Shown here piece after piece: positions 32,026-40,765 of a stretch of 64,000 nt of DNA. Made by a program: the position numbers and the translations under genes. The stretch comes from an uncultured Kushneria sp. (GTDB taxonomy: Bacteria; Pseudomonadota; Gammaproteobacteria; Pseudomonadales; Halomonadaceae). Under the pieces are notes generated by a model that saw only the letters and a program-made list of their open reading frames with translations, was not told the DNA's origin and did not search any database. The DNA is taken from contig NZ_CANMFC010000004.1 in assembly GCF_947497025.1 (NCBI RefSeq), positions 310,001 to 374,000 of the forward strand, in the 5' to 3' direction. Each line of letters begins with the position of its first letter. The first letter of the stretch is position 1.

Positions 32026-33516
32026 CTATTCGAGGTTGTCCAGCCCACGCTCTGCCATGGCCACGGCGCGGAACATGGCGCGACGCTTGTTGAGCGTCTC
32101 CTGCCACTCATTGTCCGGATCGGAGTCGGACACGATACCACCACCGGCCTGCACGTGAAGCTCTCCGTTCTTGATCACGGCCGTTCGAATGGCAATGGCC
32201 ATGTCCATGTTGCCCTGCCAGGAGAGATAGCCCACGGCGCCTGAATAGATGCCGCGCTGGACCGGCTCGAGCTCGTCGATGACTTCCAGGGCACGCACCT
32301 TGGGCGCACCGGAAAGCGTACCGGCCGGGAAGGTGGCCCGCAGGACGTCCATCGGCCCCAGTGACGGCTTGATGCGCCCGGTCACGTTGGAGACGATATG
32401 CATGACGTGCGAATAGCGCTCGATGGTCATTTTGTCAGTCAGTTCGACCGAGCCGGGTTCACTGATACGGCCCACATCGTTGCGCCCCAGATCGATCAGC
32501 ATGACATGTTCGGCGATCTCCTTGGGGTCGGACAGGAGCTCCTGCTCAAGCGCGCGGTCCTCCTCTTCGCTGGCACCGCGATGGCGGGTGCCGGCGATCG
32601 GGCGCAGCGTGATCTCGTCGTGATCCAGCCGGGCCAGAATCTCGGGCGAGGCGCCCACGACGTGGTGATCATCGAGATTGAAAAAGAACATGTAGGGAGA
32701 CGGATTGAGACTTCTCAGCGCCCGGTACAGATCCAGCGGCGGCGCCTGATAGGCAATGGTCATGCGCTGGGAAGGCACGCACTGCATCAGATCGCCGGCC
32801 GCAACATATTCACGGATGCGCGCCACGGCGTCCTTGTAGCCCTGCTCGGAGAAACTGGCAAAGAAATCGTCCTCGACCACCGCGTTTCGGCCCGTGCCGG
32901 GGCTCGAGGTGGTGATCGGGGTATGACGAAGCTGATGTTCAAGCGTTACCAGACGTTCCCGGGCCTGCTCGAGCGCGTTGTCATTGGCCGGGTCGGCATG
33001 AACCAGCAGGGTCAGGCGCCCGGAGAGGTTGTCAAAGACCACCAGCTCGTCGGCCACCATCAGCAAAATATCCGGCACGTCGATCGGATCGGGCTTTTCA
33101 ACCCCGCGCAGTCGCGGCTCGATCAGGCGGATGGTGTCATAGCCGAAATAGCCCACCAGCCCGCCATCAAAACGCATGGCATCGGAAGACTCGGGCGCCC
33201 GAAAGCGTCGACGAAACTGTTCGATCCACTCCAGCGGGTCTTCGACTTCGGTGGCGCCCTGCAGATAGTCATCCACGTAATGACGCACGGTAAACCCGCT
33301 GACTTCGATACGCTCACGGCATGGCAAGCCGATAATGGAGTAACGGCCCCACTTCTCCCCCCCCGTGACTGACTCGAGCAGAAAGCTCCAGGGCGCATCG
33401 GCCAGCTTCAAATAGGTCGACAGCGGGGTTTCAAGATCGGCCAGCACGTCACGGGTAACCGGAATGCGGTTGTAGCCTTCGGCGGCGAGTTCGGCGAAGC
33501 GCTCGGATGTCATCAT
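32026..33516 (-). CDS. trpE: Anthranilate synthase component I
   Basis: 496 residues, the chorismate-using subunit of the first tryptophan-specific enzyme. Features: the feedback motif LLES ([20 protein letters not shown]), the core [36 protein letters not shown], and the ending region [20 protein letters not shown] with [16 protein letters not shown]. Complete. It follows a leader peptide with two Trp codons. No trpG lies in the window, so component II is elsewhere; trpGDC may lie beyond the prophage. Confidence 0.95.
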   Translation of the reverse strand: MMTSERFAELAAEGYNRIPVTRDVLADLETPLSTYLKLADAPWSFLLESVTGGEKWGRYSIIGLPCRERIEVSGFTVRHYVDDYLQGATEVEDPLEWIEQFRRRFRAPESSDAMRFDGGLVGYFGYDTIRLIEPRLRGVEKPDPIDVPDILLMVADELVVFDNLSGRLTLLVHADPANDNALEQARERLVTLEHQLRHTPITTSSPGTGRNAVVEDDFFASFSEQGYKDAVARIREYVAAGDLMQCVPSQRMTIAYQAPPLDLYRALRSLNPSPYMFFFNLDDHHVVGASPEILARLDHDEITLRPIAGTRHRGASEEEDRALEQELLSDPKEIAEHVMLIDLGRNDVGRISEPGSVELTDKMTIERYSHVMHIVSNVTGRIKPSLGPMDVLRATFPAGTLSGAPKVRALEVIDELEPVQRGIYSGAVGYLSWQGNMDMAIAIRTAVIKNGELHVQAGGGIVSDSDPDNEWQETLNKRRAMFRAVAMAERGLDNLE

Positions 33517-33543
33517 GTCGCAGATTCCTGTAGAGAGAGAAAC

Positions 33544-33573
33544 GGTAATACGGTGCAGGGGGCCGGTATCACC
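33544..33573 (-). promoter_or_regulatory. trp attenuator-like hairpin
   Basis: On the minus strand GGTGATACCGG pairs with CCGTATTACC (one bulge, one G-U pair) followed by GTTTCTCTCTCT. It starts at the last Trp codon of the leader peptide. A terminator or a ribosome-controlled structure in the trpE leader is likely; the T run is imperfect. Confidence 0.5.
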
Positions 33574-33628
33574 AGCGCCAGCGCTTGACGTTTCTCATTA
33601 GTCCGCAGGCCTTTGCATTGAGTGACAT
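33569..33628 (-). CDS. trpL: trp leader peptide
   Basis: A 19-residue ORF in the 191-base leader upstream of trpE. It encodes [19 protein letters not shown] followed by TGA, with Trp codons at positions 17 and 19. Trp is rare, so two of the last three residues being Trp just upstream of trpE is a strong sign of ribosome-mediated attenuation. The following hairpin overlaps the stop codon. Confidence 0.7.
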   Translation of the reverse strand: MSLNAKACGLMRNVKRWRW

Positions 33629-33707
33629 GATTGTATCTCGCAAGCTAAAGAATCCTTCGCACGAAGGGGAAAAGGGCGAGCAGCGCGAACATGGCGCGTT
33701 TTCAACC

Positions 33708-34382
33708 CTAAACGAGTTTTTCAAGTGAATCAAGAAGATGGTCAGGGTTCAGTGCGGCAATGGGCTCACCATGATTGTACCCGTAGGTGACCGCCAGACA
33801 GCGACATCCTGCCGCTCGGGCAGCTTCTACATCGCTTCGTGAATCACCGATCATCAACACCCGCTCGGGGACAATATCCAGTGCCCGGGCAACATGCAAA
33901 AGCGGCGCCGGGTCGGGCTTTTTCCTGGGCAGCGCCTCGCCCCCCAGAGTATGAGTGAAAAAGCCTTCCAGTCCCATGGCCTCAAGCAGCGGGTTGATAA
34001 AGCGTGACGGCTTGTTGGTCACCAGCGCCTGGGCTATGCCGCGCGAGCGCTGTGCTTCAAGGCAGTTGATGACACCCGGATAGCAGAAGGTATTTGACAG
34101 CATGCGCTGCTCATAGAACTGCATGAAAAGTGCCAGCGCATCGTCGAGCTGCGCACGGTCAGGTCCTTCGGAGCCAAAGGCGCGGGTGTGCAGGAGCGCC
34201 CGCTCGACCAGCCGCCGCGAACCGTTGCCGACCCAGTCGCGCACCCGCTCGATCCCCACGGGTGCAAGATTCATGGTTGAGAGCACGTCATCGACGGCCA
34301 GCGCCAGATCCGGCGCCGAGTCGATCAGGGTGCCATCAAGGTCATAGATAATCAGATCAATATCGTTAAGCGCATCATGCAT
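33708..34382 (-). CDS. gph: Phosphoglycolate phosphatase
   Basis: 224 residues, HAD superfamily. Motif I LIIYDLDGTLIDSAPDLALA, motif II VTNKPSRF, and the final acidic motif VLMIGDSRSDVEAARAAGCR are all present. It removes 2-phosphoglycolate formed during DNA repair. Upstream of trpE on the same strand, as in many gammaproteobacteria, where rpe usually precedes it; here rpe is 5 kb away. Confidence 0.93.
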   Translation of the reverse strand: MHDALNDIDLIIYDLDGTLIDSAPDLALAVDDVLSTMNLAPVGIERVRDWVGNGSRRLVERALLHTRAFGSEGPDRAQLDDALALFMQFYEQRMLSNTFCYPGVINCLEAQRSRGIAQALVTNKPSRFINPLLEAMGLEGFFTHTLGGEALPRKKPDPAPLLHVARALDIVPERVLMIGDSRSDVEAARAAGCRCLAVTYGYNHGEPIAALNPDHLLDSLEKLV

Positions 34383-34621
34383 TTTCAGGACATCACTGCG
34401 GGTGAATTCAGGTCATGATGACCCCATATAGAATAAGGTGGGCAGGCCGGCTATTGCCGGGATCATACGCACCGCCGTAGTGTCAGAAGTATTGATGCCG
34501 AATGCTGGCCTGTCACGGCTCCTTTTGATCAAAAGCGTGACAAAAAGCCTTCAGGCCGTGGCCCGAAAGCCGGGTCACCGCCTGAATGTTTTCCTTTTCA
34601 TCCTCTTCCATGGAGCAGTCA
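34383..34621. other. Divergent intergenic region gph/ndh
   Basis: 239 bases between divergent genes. A TATAGAAT-like stretch near 34425-34433 may be part of a promoter; I could not pair it with a convincing -35. A short stem CCGGC/GCCGG lies near 34448-34460. No other structure is apparent. Confidence 0.3.
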
Positions 34622-35920
34622 ATGGCGATCCCTCGCATTGTGGTGGTTGGTGGCGGCGCCGGCGGTCTCGAGCTGGTGACGCGTCTCGGACGCAAGCTGG
34701 GCAAATCAAAAAAGGCCGAAATCGTTCTGGTCGATCGCAACCCTACTCATATCTGGAAACCACTGCTGCACGAAGTGGCCGTCGGGGTAATGGATTCAAG
34801 TCTTGATGAAGTGTCCTATCAGGGGCACTCGGCCGATGCCGGCTATCGCTATCAAATCGGCACGCTGTGCGGACTTGATCGTGAACATCGCCAGATTCGT
34901 CTGGCCGCCATTCACGATGACAAGGCCCGTGTCGTTTTGCCCGAGCGGCGCCTGGATTATGACTATCTGGTGCTCTCGGTGGGCAGCGTGTCCAACGATT
35001 TCGGTACGCCGGGCGTAGCCGATCACTGCTATTTCCTGGACAGCGTCAAACAGGCAGAAGCCTTTCGCAAGCAGATGCTCAATACCTTCCTGCGCTGCAG
35101 CAATCGCGAAAAATCCGGTAAATCCGGCATGTCGGTGGCCATCGTGGGGGGCGGCGCCACGGGCGTGGAGCTTTCTGCCGAGCTTCTCAATGCCACACAG
35201 ATGCTCCACGGCTATGGCTTTAGCCGTATCAGCCGCCAGCAGCTCAAGATTCACCTGCTGGAAGCCGCCCCACGCGTGCTGCCCGCCCTGCCCGAGCGCA
35301 TCAGCGGCTCGGTGCACCGTGAGCTTGAACGACTCGGCGTCGAGATTCATACCGATACCCGGGTCACCCAGGCCGACGAAAACGGGTTCGAGATTGCCGA
35401 TGGTTCACGAATTGATGCCGATCTGACCGTCTGGGCGGCCGGCGTTCGCGGGCCCTCGATATTGTCCGAGCTGGGGCTTTCCACCCAGCGCAACCATCAG
35501 GTCATCGTTCATCAGAACATGCAGAGCGTGGATGACGAGCGTATCTTTGCCCTGGGCGACTGTGCGGCCTGCCCGCAGCCGGGCGACAGGATGGTCCCGC
35601 CGCGGGCGCAGGCGGCCCACCAGCAGGCCAACACGCTCTACAAAAACCTGAAAGCGGCCATGGCCGGAGGCGAGCTGAAAGACTTTCACTACAAGGACAT
35701 GGGCTCGCTGATTTCGCTGGCGCATTTCGACGCCGTGGGCAATCTCATGCGTGGAGCGTCTGCAAAGGGCGTGCTGGTCGAGGGCTGGCTGGCCAAGATC
35801 TTTTACGCCTCGCTGTATCGCATGCACCAGGCCGCCATCCACGGCTATGTGCGTACCGGCGTTCGCATGCTGGTCGATCGCATCAACACCATCATTCGAC
35901 CGCGCCTCAAGCTGCACTGA
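34622..35920 (+). CDS. ndh: Type II NADH dehydrogenase
   Basis: 432 residues from ATG 34622 (GGAG upstream). FAD-binding GGGAGGLELVTRLG near the N-terminus and the NADH-binding GGGATGVELSAELL in the middle; a quinone-reductase pattern ALGDCAACPQPGDRMVPPRA follows, and the C-terminal membrane-associated helices end in IIRPRLKLH. A non-proton-pumping, single-subunit respiratory enzyme. It is followed by a strong terminator. Confidence 0.92.
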   Translation: MAIPRIVVVGGGAGGLELVTRLGRKLGKSKKAEIVLVDRNPTHIWKPLLHEVAVGVMDSSLDEVSYQGHSADAGYRYQIGTLCGLDREHRQIRLAAIHDDKARVVLPERRLDYDYLVLSVGSVSNDFGTPGVADHCYFLDSVKQAEAFRKQMLNTFLRCSNREKSGKSGMSVAIVGGGATGVELSAELLNATQMLHGYGFSRISRQQLKIHLLEAAPRVLPALPERISGSVHRELERLGVEIHTDTRVTQADENGFEIADGSRIDADLTVWAAGVRGPSILSELGLSTQRNHQVIVHQNMQSVDDERIFALGDCAACPQPGDRMVPPRAQAAHQQANTLYKNLKAAMAGGELKDFHYKDMGSLISLAHFDAVGNLMRGASAKGVLVEGWLAKIFYASLYRMHQAAIHGYVRTGVRMLVDRINTIIRPRLKLH

Positions 35921-35965
35921 GCCTCTTGCGCACACCGCATTTTTCACACCACCAGCCGCATCTCC

Positions 35966-35993
35966 GGGGTCGCAAATAGCGGCCCCCTTTTTT
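35966..35993 (+). terminator. Terminator after ndh
   Basis: GGGGTCGC (35966-35973) pairs with GCGGCCCC (35979-35986), one G-U pair, AAATA loop, followed by C and a six-T tail. Confidence 0.8.
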
Positions 35994-36101
35994 GCCTGTC
36001 CGCCCCACTTGTTGCCAGCACCCTCCAGACGCTCTGTTAAAGGCAACTGCGACCAAGGTCTGGTTTTCTGCAGGGCTTTCGTGTCGCAATCTGCACCGGG
36101 G

Positions 36102-36117
36102 TTGGGAACGATCCCAA
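36102..36117. promoter_or_regulatory. Palindromic operator candidate upstream of the ptxS-like gene
   Basis: TTGGGA-ACGA-TCCCAA is a perfect palindrome of 6-base arms with a central CpG, the layout typical of LacI-family operators. It lies 34 bases before the regulator ATG, so autoregulation is likely. Confidence 0.55.
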
Positions 36118-36151
36118 TACCATTGCACAAGGTTGGCAAACAGGCAGCGAG

Positions 36152-37210
36152 ATGACAGCGTCCACACCCGGCCATCGATCAGGGTCCGCCCATGAGCGTC
36201 GCCCGACCATACACGACGTGGCGCGCGATGCCGGCATCTCCAAGACCAGCGTCTCTCGCTATTTTGGTCACGAGCGCGCCCTGCTGTCAGAGTCCATGGT
36301 GCAGCGCATCGAGGCTGCCATCGAGCGTCTCGGCTTTGCGCCAGACCGCCTTGCCAGCGGTCTGCGCGGCCGCCGTACCGGACTGATCGGCATGGTCGTC
36401 GCCGACATACGCAATCCCTATACCGTCGCCATGCTTCATGGTGCCGAACTGGCCTGTCGTGAGCACGGCTACTCGTTGCTGGTTTGTAATACTGACAACA
36501 GTGACCAGCTCGAACGGCGACACCTGGAAGTACTACACGGCTATAGCATTGAAGGTCTGGTGGTGAATACCCGAGGGCGCAACGCAGCATCGCTGGCCGC
36601 CCGCCGTGATGCGGGCCTGCCCATGGTGCTGGTGGATCGCCATATTGACGGGCTCGACTGTGACATGGTGGGCCTTGATAACGAACAGGCCGTGACACTG
36701 GGTGTATCGCACCTGCTGGATCAGGGGTATCAGCGCCTTTTAATGATGACTGAACCGACCGATGGGATCAGCTCTCGAGAGGCACGCGTTGATGTATTTC
36801 GCCATCAGGCGCACGCCGCGGGAGTGATCGCGGAAGTTCGGGAAAGCCCCCAGGAGACGATCAATCCGGACTGGCTGACCGCAACGCTGACGCAATGGCT
36901 CAGGACCAGTGATGCCCCGGGCGCCATTGTCTGTGCCAACGGTGTGATCACGCTGGCTGTCTGCCATGCCCTGTTTGCACTGTTTGAGACGCCATTTGAT
37001 CAGGTTGGCGTGCTGGGTATCGATGAGCTGGCGTGGTGCGCTCTGGTAGGTCCGGGCATCACTACCGTAGCCCAGCCGGTCGACGATATCGGCTATGGCG
37101 CCATCAAGACCCTGTTGAATCGTATCAGGGGCATACCGGGCAAAAGTGAGATCACGGCCCACGCGGCGCGTTTGCATCCGCGCGGGTCCACTACACTGAA
37201 AACGACATGA
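36152..37210 (+). CDS. LacI-family transcriptional regulator (PtxS-like)
   Basis: 352 residues. N-terminal LacI HTH (PTIHDVARDAGISKTSVSRY) with hinge, then a periplasmic-binding-type effector domain (GLIGMVVADIRNPYTVAML, MVLVDRHIDGLDCDMVGLDN, VGVLGIDELAWC). It precedes genes resembling kguE and kguD, so it is probably the PtxS-type repressor of 2-ketogluconate use. The symbol is not assigned because the effector is inferred from neighbours. Confidence 0.85.
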   Translation: MTASTPGHRSGSAHERRPTIHDVARDAGISKTSVSRYFGHERALLSESMVQRIEAAIERLGFAPDRLASGLRGRRTGLIGMVVADIRNPYTVAMLHGAELACREHGYSLLVCNTDNSDQLERRHLEVLHGYSIEGLVVNTRGRNAASLAARRDAGLPMVLVDRHIDGLDCDMVGLDNEQAVTLGVSHLLDQGYQRLLMMTEPTDGISSREARVDVFRHQAHAAGVIAEVRESPQETINPDWLTATLTQWLRTSDAPGAIVCANGVITLAVCHALFALFETPFDQVGVLGIDELAWCALVGPGITTVAQPVDDIGYGAIKTLLNRIRGIPGKSEITAHAARLHPRGSTTLKTT

Positions 37211-37295
37211 GCATTTTCCATACTGCGAGGCATGAAGCCACAGCGGCCATCCTTTCCGGAGCCGCTTTCAGACCAGGTGACGCAAGGAGTTTTCC

Positions 37296-38048
37296 ATGGG
37301 ACCGGTAATGATCTGTACTTCTGCCTTTGGCGCCGATCTGGTCAAGCGACTTGGTCAGGCAGGTGTTCTTGAACACATCAGGGGCGCCGGGGCACAGGGG
37401 GTCGAAATTCGCGAAGAGCTCCTGAGCGACCACGATCTGCCGCTGAGCCAGCTGCGCAAGGCCATCGAGCAGGCCTCGCTGACCTGTGTCTATTCGGCCG
37501 CCGCACCGCTTTTCGATGAACGAAGCCACCTGAAGGAGGGCGAAATGGCGCAGGCTCTGACGCGGGCCAATGAGCTGGGCGCGCAGTGGGTCAAGTTTGG
37601 ACTGGGCCAGCTGTGCGCCGAGTGTATCGACGACGGCGCTGCCGCCCTCAAGGCCGCACTGGCCGATCAGACGATGCCGATACTGATCGAAAACGACCAG
37701 ACGCCCTGCGGCGGCGATCCGCTGATTCATGCTGCACTGCATCGGGCGCTCGGATCTTCGCTGATCGGTACGACCTTGGACCTGGGCAACGGCTACTGGA
37801 CGGATCACGATCTCTCACAGGCCGCCAGCAGGCTGGGAGCACAGGTGCGCTATGTGCACTGCAAGGCCGTCACCCACGTGGAGGGTCATCCCAGAGCCTG
37901 TCCGCCGGATGACGCCGCGCGCGCGCACTGGTCCGCCCTCTGGCACCACTTCCCGACCGAGGTGCCCCGTGCCATCGAGTTCCCTCTGGATCACGACGAT
38001 GTCAGTGCCACCGCGCGTCATGTCGAACTATTGAAATCACTGGCCTGA
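37296..38048 (+). CDS. TIM-barrel sugar-phosphate isomerase/epimerase (KguE-like)
   Basis: 250 residues of the xylose isomerase-like TIM barrel family (AP2Ec). Acidic metal-binding positions are visible as GVEIREELL, ILIENDQT, TTLDLGNGYW and RAIEFPLDH. Between a PtxS-like regulator and a 2-hydroxyacid dehydrogenase, the same order as ptxS-kguE of pseudomonads; a role in 2-ketogluconate metabolism is inferred. The reaction catalysed by KguE itself is poorly defined. Confidence 0.7.
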   Translation: MGPVMICTSAFGADLVKRLGQAGVLEHIRGAGAQGVEIREELLSDHDLPLSQLRKAIEQASLTCVYSAAAPLFDERSHLKEGEMAQALTRANELGAQWVKFGLGQLCAECIDDGAAALKAALADQTMPILIENDQTPCGGDPLIHAALHRALGSSLIGTTLDLGNGYWTDHDLSQAASRLGAQVRYVHCKAVTHVEGHPRACPPDDAARAHWSALWHHFPTEVPRAIEFPLDHDDVSATARHVELLKSLA

Positions 38049-38146
38049 ACCCTCCGCGTGGTCCAGGCACCACGCGTCAACCGCATCACACACCGCCAAG
38101 GATGGTCGCCTCGGGCTCTATCCACCCCCCTGTATCAGGAGAAATC

Positions 38147-39136
38147 ATGTCCTCAAAAAAAACGGTTATTGTGTATCAGCGCGCCCTGAAGCCTGATCTG
38201 CGCGAAAAGCTGGACCGCGAGTGCCACGTACTGGATTTTTCACAGACGCAGAATTTGACTCAGGATGCCGAGTTCAAAAAGGCGCTGTCTCGGGCGCACG
38301 GCCTGATCGGCTCGAGCGTTACCCTCTCCCCCGAGCTATTGGAGCAGGCGCCCAATCTTGAAGTGGTATCGAGCATTTCGGTTGGCGTGGACAACTACGA
38401 CATCGACTATCTCAGCAAGCGGGGCGTCGTGCTTTGTCACACGCCGGATGTGCTGACCGAAACTACCGCCGATACGGCCTTTTTATTGATTCTGGCCAGC
38501 GCCCGCCGCGCCGTCGAAATGGCCGAGATGGTGAGAAAGGGAGAATGGACCGGCGGGATCGCCGAGCCCCATTTTGGCGTGGATGTTCAGGGCAAGAAAC
38601 TCGGCATTATCGGCATGGGCCGCATCGGCGCGGCGATTGCCCGACGCGGGAAGTTCGGCTTCAACATGGCGGTGAGCTATCACAATCGCTCGCGCCATGA
38701 AGATTTCGAGCAGGAGCTGGGCGCTGACTGGAAGGAACTCGACGACCTGCTGCGCGATTCGGACTTTGTCTGCGTGACCGTGCCGCTTTCCGATGCCACA
38801 CGTCACATGTTCGGCAAGCGCGAGTTCGAGCTGATGGGTGAAGACACCATCTTCGTCAACATCGCCCGGGGCGGGGTGGTGGACGAGCCAGCGATGATCG
38901 AGGCCCTGAAAACCGGCACCATTCGCGCCGCCGGCCTGGATGTGTTTGATACCGAGCCCCTGCCCGGCGACTCACCGCTGGCGCACATGGACAATGTCGT
39001 GGCACTACCCCATATCGGCTCGGCCACTCATGAAACCCGCTATGCCATGGCAGAACTCGCCGTGGATAACGCTTTGGCAGTGCTCAAGGGTGAAAAACCC
39101 CGCGCCCCCTACAACTGGAACGCCCTTGATCGCTGA
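38147..39136 (+). CDS. 2-ketogluconate (6-phosphate) reductase, D-2-hydroxyacid dehydrogenase family
   Basis: 329 residues from ATG 38147 (AGGAG upstream). The NAD(P)-binding loop GIIGMGRIGAAIARRGKFGF and catalytic Arg-Glu-His set (VNIARGGVVDEPA; FDTEPLPGDSP; LPHIGSATHETR) identify the family; the size fits GhrB/TkrA/KguD. Located after KguE-like, so KguD-type activity is the likeliest. A general glyoxylate/hydroxypyruvate reductase role cannot be excluded. Confidence 0.8.
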   Translation: MSSKKTVIVYQRALKPDLREKLDRECHVLDFSQTQNLTQDAEFKKALSRAHGLIGSSVTLSPELLEQAPNLEVVSSISVGVDNYDIDYLSKRGVVLCHTPDVLTETTADTAFLLILASARRAVEMAEMVRKGEWTGGIAEPHFGVDVQGKKLGIIGMGRIGAAIARRGKFGFNMAVSYHNRSRHEDFEQELGADWKELDDLLRDSDFVCVTVPLSDATRHMFGKREFELMGEDTIFVNIARGGVVDEPAMIEALKTGTIRAAGLDVFDTEPLPGDSPLAHMDNVVALPHIGSATHETRYAMAELAVDNALAVLKGEKPRAPYNWNALDR

Positions 39137-39184
39137 GAGGTGCCGGAGCCATGGTCAACCGATAAAGCAGCAGTATCGAGCATC

Positions 39185-39218
39185 AAAAAATCGCCGGCCT
39201 GAAGGCCGGCGATTTTTT
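39185..39218. terminator. Strong bidirectional terminator
   Basis: AAAAAATCGCCGGCC pairs with GGCCGGCGATTTTTT around a TGAA loop (39185-39218). It has A/T tails on both sides and separates the kgu-like cluster from the convergent GIY-YIG gene. Confidence 0.9.
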
Positions 39219-39287
39219 GCAAAAGTGATGACGCTACTGTCAGGTGACGCCGCGTGCAGACCAATGAATGCCACCAAAGCAAACTGG

Positions 39288-39593
39288 CTAACCAACAGGG
39301 AGGCGGCCCGTTTCAATAATGACCAGACGCTGTCGACGAGAAAGTTTTTTGACGCGCCGCTCAAGACTGAGCGCCCTGCCCTGATCCCCCACAGGGCAGG
39401 AAAAACGTAGACGCAGCGGCCCCTTGCCACGCAGGGATCTGGCACAGCGCGCACCGTCGCGCTGGTGCTCGTTAAAACGGCGCGCCACATCCGTGGTCAC
39501 GCCGGTATAAAGATGCCCCAGCCGATTTTCGATGATGTAGAGCGACCAGACTGCAGAGGCTGTCTCGCCATTCTGCTCAGCCTGACAGACCAT
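39288..39593 (-). CDS. GIY-YIG domain protein (YhbQ-like)
   Basis: 101 residues from ATG 39593, which overlaps the rpe stop. The GIY-YIG pattern appears as [20 protein letters not shown], then [11 protein letters not shown], typical of the YhbQ/UPF0213 group. Longer frames upstream run inside rpe and are discarded. Downstream gene of the rpe transcript; YhbQ-type proteins are linked to DNA damage, but this is unproven here. Confidence 0.8.
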   Translation of the reverse strand: MVCQAEQNGETASAVWSLYIIENRLGHLYTGVTTDVARRFNEHQRDGARCARSLRGKGPLRLRFSCPVGDQGRALSLERRVKKLSRRQRLVIIETGRLPVG

Positions 39594-40293
39594 CCAGCGG
39601 TTCCCTGAAGGCGCGCAGGATCGTGTCATAGCGGTTGGGGTCACTATCACTGCGTTTGGAAAAGATGGAAGAGCCGGAAACGAAGGTATCCGCACCGGCC
39701 GCGGCGATCTCGCCAATGTTATCGGCATTGATGCCGCCATCAACTTCAAGGCGAATGGGCTTGCCGGTAGCATCGATCATGGCGCGCGCCAGACGAAGCT
39801 TGTCCATCATGGCCGGAATGAACGACTGGCCGCCAAAGCCCGGATTGACTGTCATCACCAGCAACATTGACAGCTTGTCGAGAACATGGTCCAGCGTGGA
39901 CAGCGGGGTGGCCGGGTTGAGCGCAAGCCCTGCGGTGGCGCCGCCATCAATGATCAGCTGCAGCGAACGGTCGATATGCAGGCTGGCTTCAGGATGAAAG
40001 GTGATGTGATTGGCACCGGCATCCAGAAAGGCACGAATCAGATCATCCACCGGCGACACCATCAGGTGCACATCGATCTCGGCCGTAACGCCATAATTAC
40101 GCAGCGCATGGCAGATGGCCGGACCGAAGCTCAGGTTGGGCACATAATGATTATCCATGACATCAAAGTGAATCACGTCAGCGCCGCTGGCCAGTACGTC
40201 GTCCACTTCCTGCCCCAGACGAGCGAAATCCGCCGACAGAATGGAGGGCGCAATCCTGAAGGGTTGTTGCACTATAAATACCTCATCAGACAA
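39577..40293 (-). CDS. rpe: Ribulose-phosphate 3-epimerase
   Basis: 238 residues. Hallmarks: [36 protein letters not shown] (metal-binding), [27 protein letters not shown] and [16 protein letters not shown]. Interconverts ribulose-5-P and xylulose-5-P. Usually next to gph and trpE; here the 5-kb ndh/kgu block separates them. Confidence 0.95.
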   Translation of the reverse strand: MSDEVFIVQQPFRIAPSILSADFARLGQEVDDVLASGADVIHFDVMDNHYVPNLSFGPAICHALRNYGVTAEIDVHLMVSPVDDLIRAFLDAGANHITFHPEASLHIDRSLQLIIDGGATAGLALNPATPLSTLDHVLDKLSMLLVMTVNPGFGGQSFIPAMMDKLRLARAMIDATGKPIRLEVDGGINADNIGEIAAAGADTFVSGSSIFSKRSDSDPNRYDTILRAFREPLDGLSG

Positions 40294-40370
40294 ATTCGAT
40301 ATGGATCAGCGTACACCGCGATCGCGCATGGTAACAGGGTCACTCCAGGGGAGTATAAAGTGCGTGGCAT

Positions 40371-40396
40371 AAAAAAGGGCCGCATCATCGCGGCCC
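40371..40396 (-). terminator. Terminator of the small gene at 40416
   Basis: GGGCCGC (40377-40383) pairs with GCGGCCC (40390-40396); on the minus strand six T follow (40371-40376). Confidence 0.75.
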
Positions 40397-40415
40397 TCTA
40401 TCAAGGCACTGAAGA

Positions 40416-40592
40416 TCAGTTTTCACACTCATAGCGCTTGACCGCATCAAGCGCCTCTTGCTCCGTCTCGTACTCGCTGAGCAGGGTATCCTTGTCAGGG
40501 TTGACGCCGCGAACTTCATAGACCGTCTTGCCGCCGCCCTTGTCGACCTTCTTGACACAGGCAGTGCGGGGAGTAGGCGTTTGATCAGGCAT
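40416..40592 (-). CDS. Small hypothetical protein (58 residues)
   Basis: ATG 40592, product MPDQTPTPRTACVKKVDKGG continuing GKTVYEVRGVNPDKDTLLSE and YETEQEALDAVKRYECEN. Two Cys residues, 12 residues from the start and near the end. No signal peptide. A downstream hairpin with T run supports it as a real gene. The C-terminal part may form a beta-alpha fold; no family is recognised. Confidence 0.65.
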   Translation of the reverse strand: MPDQTPTPRTACVKKVDKGGGKTVYEVRGVNPDKDTLLSEYETEQEALDAVKRYECEN

Positions 40593-40765
40593 ATCCGTAA
40601 CCTCTGAGTGAACGTGCAGCCATCACTATAGTGCATGCCTGACGGGAAGCGAGCCATCGGCCAGAACAGCACGCCTTCCGGCAACCGTGCAGATCTTTTA
40701 TGCTGGCCATACTGCATGAAATACCACTAATGCAACAACACCAATAAAATCAAAGGGGAATTTAA

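Noticed and set aside
32398-33372. 324-codon plus-strand ORF opposite trpE
   Set aside because: Shadow of trpE; low-complexity composition and no recognisable motifs.
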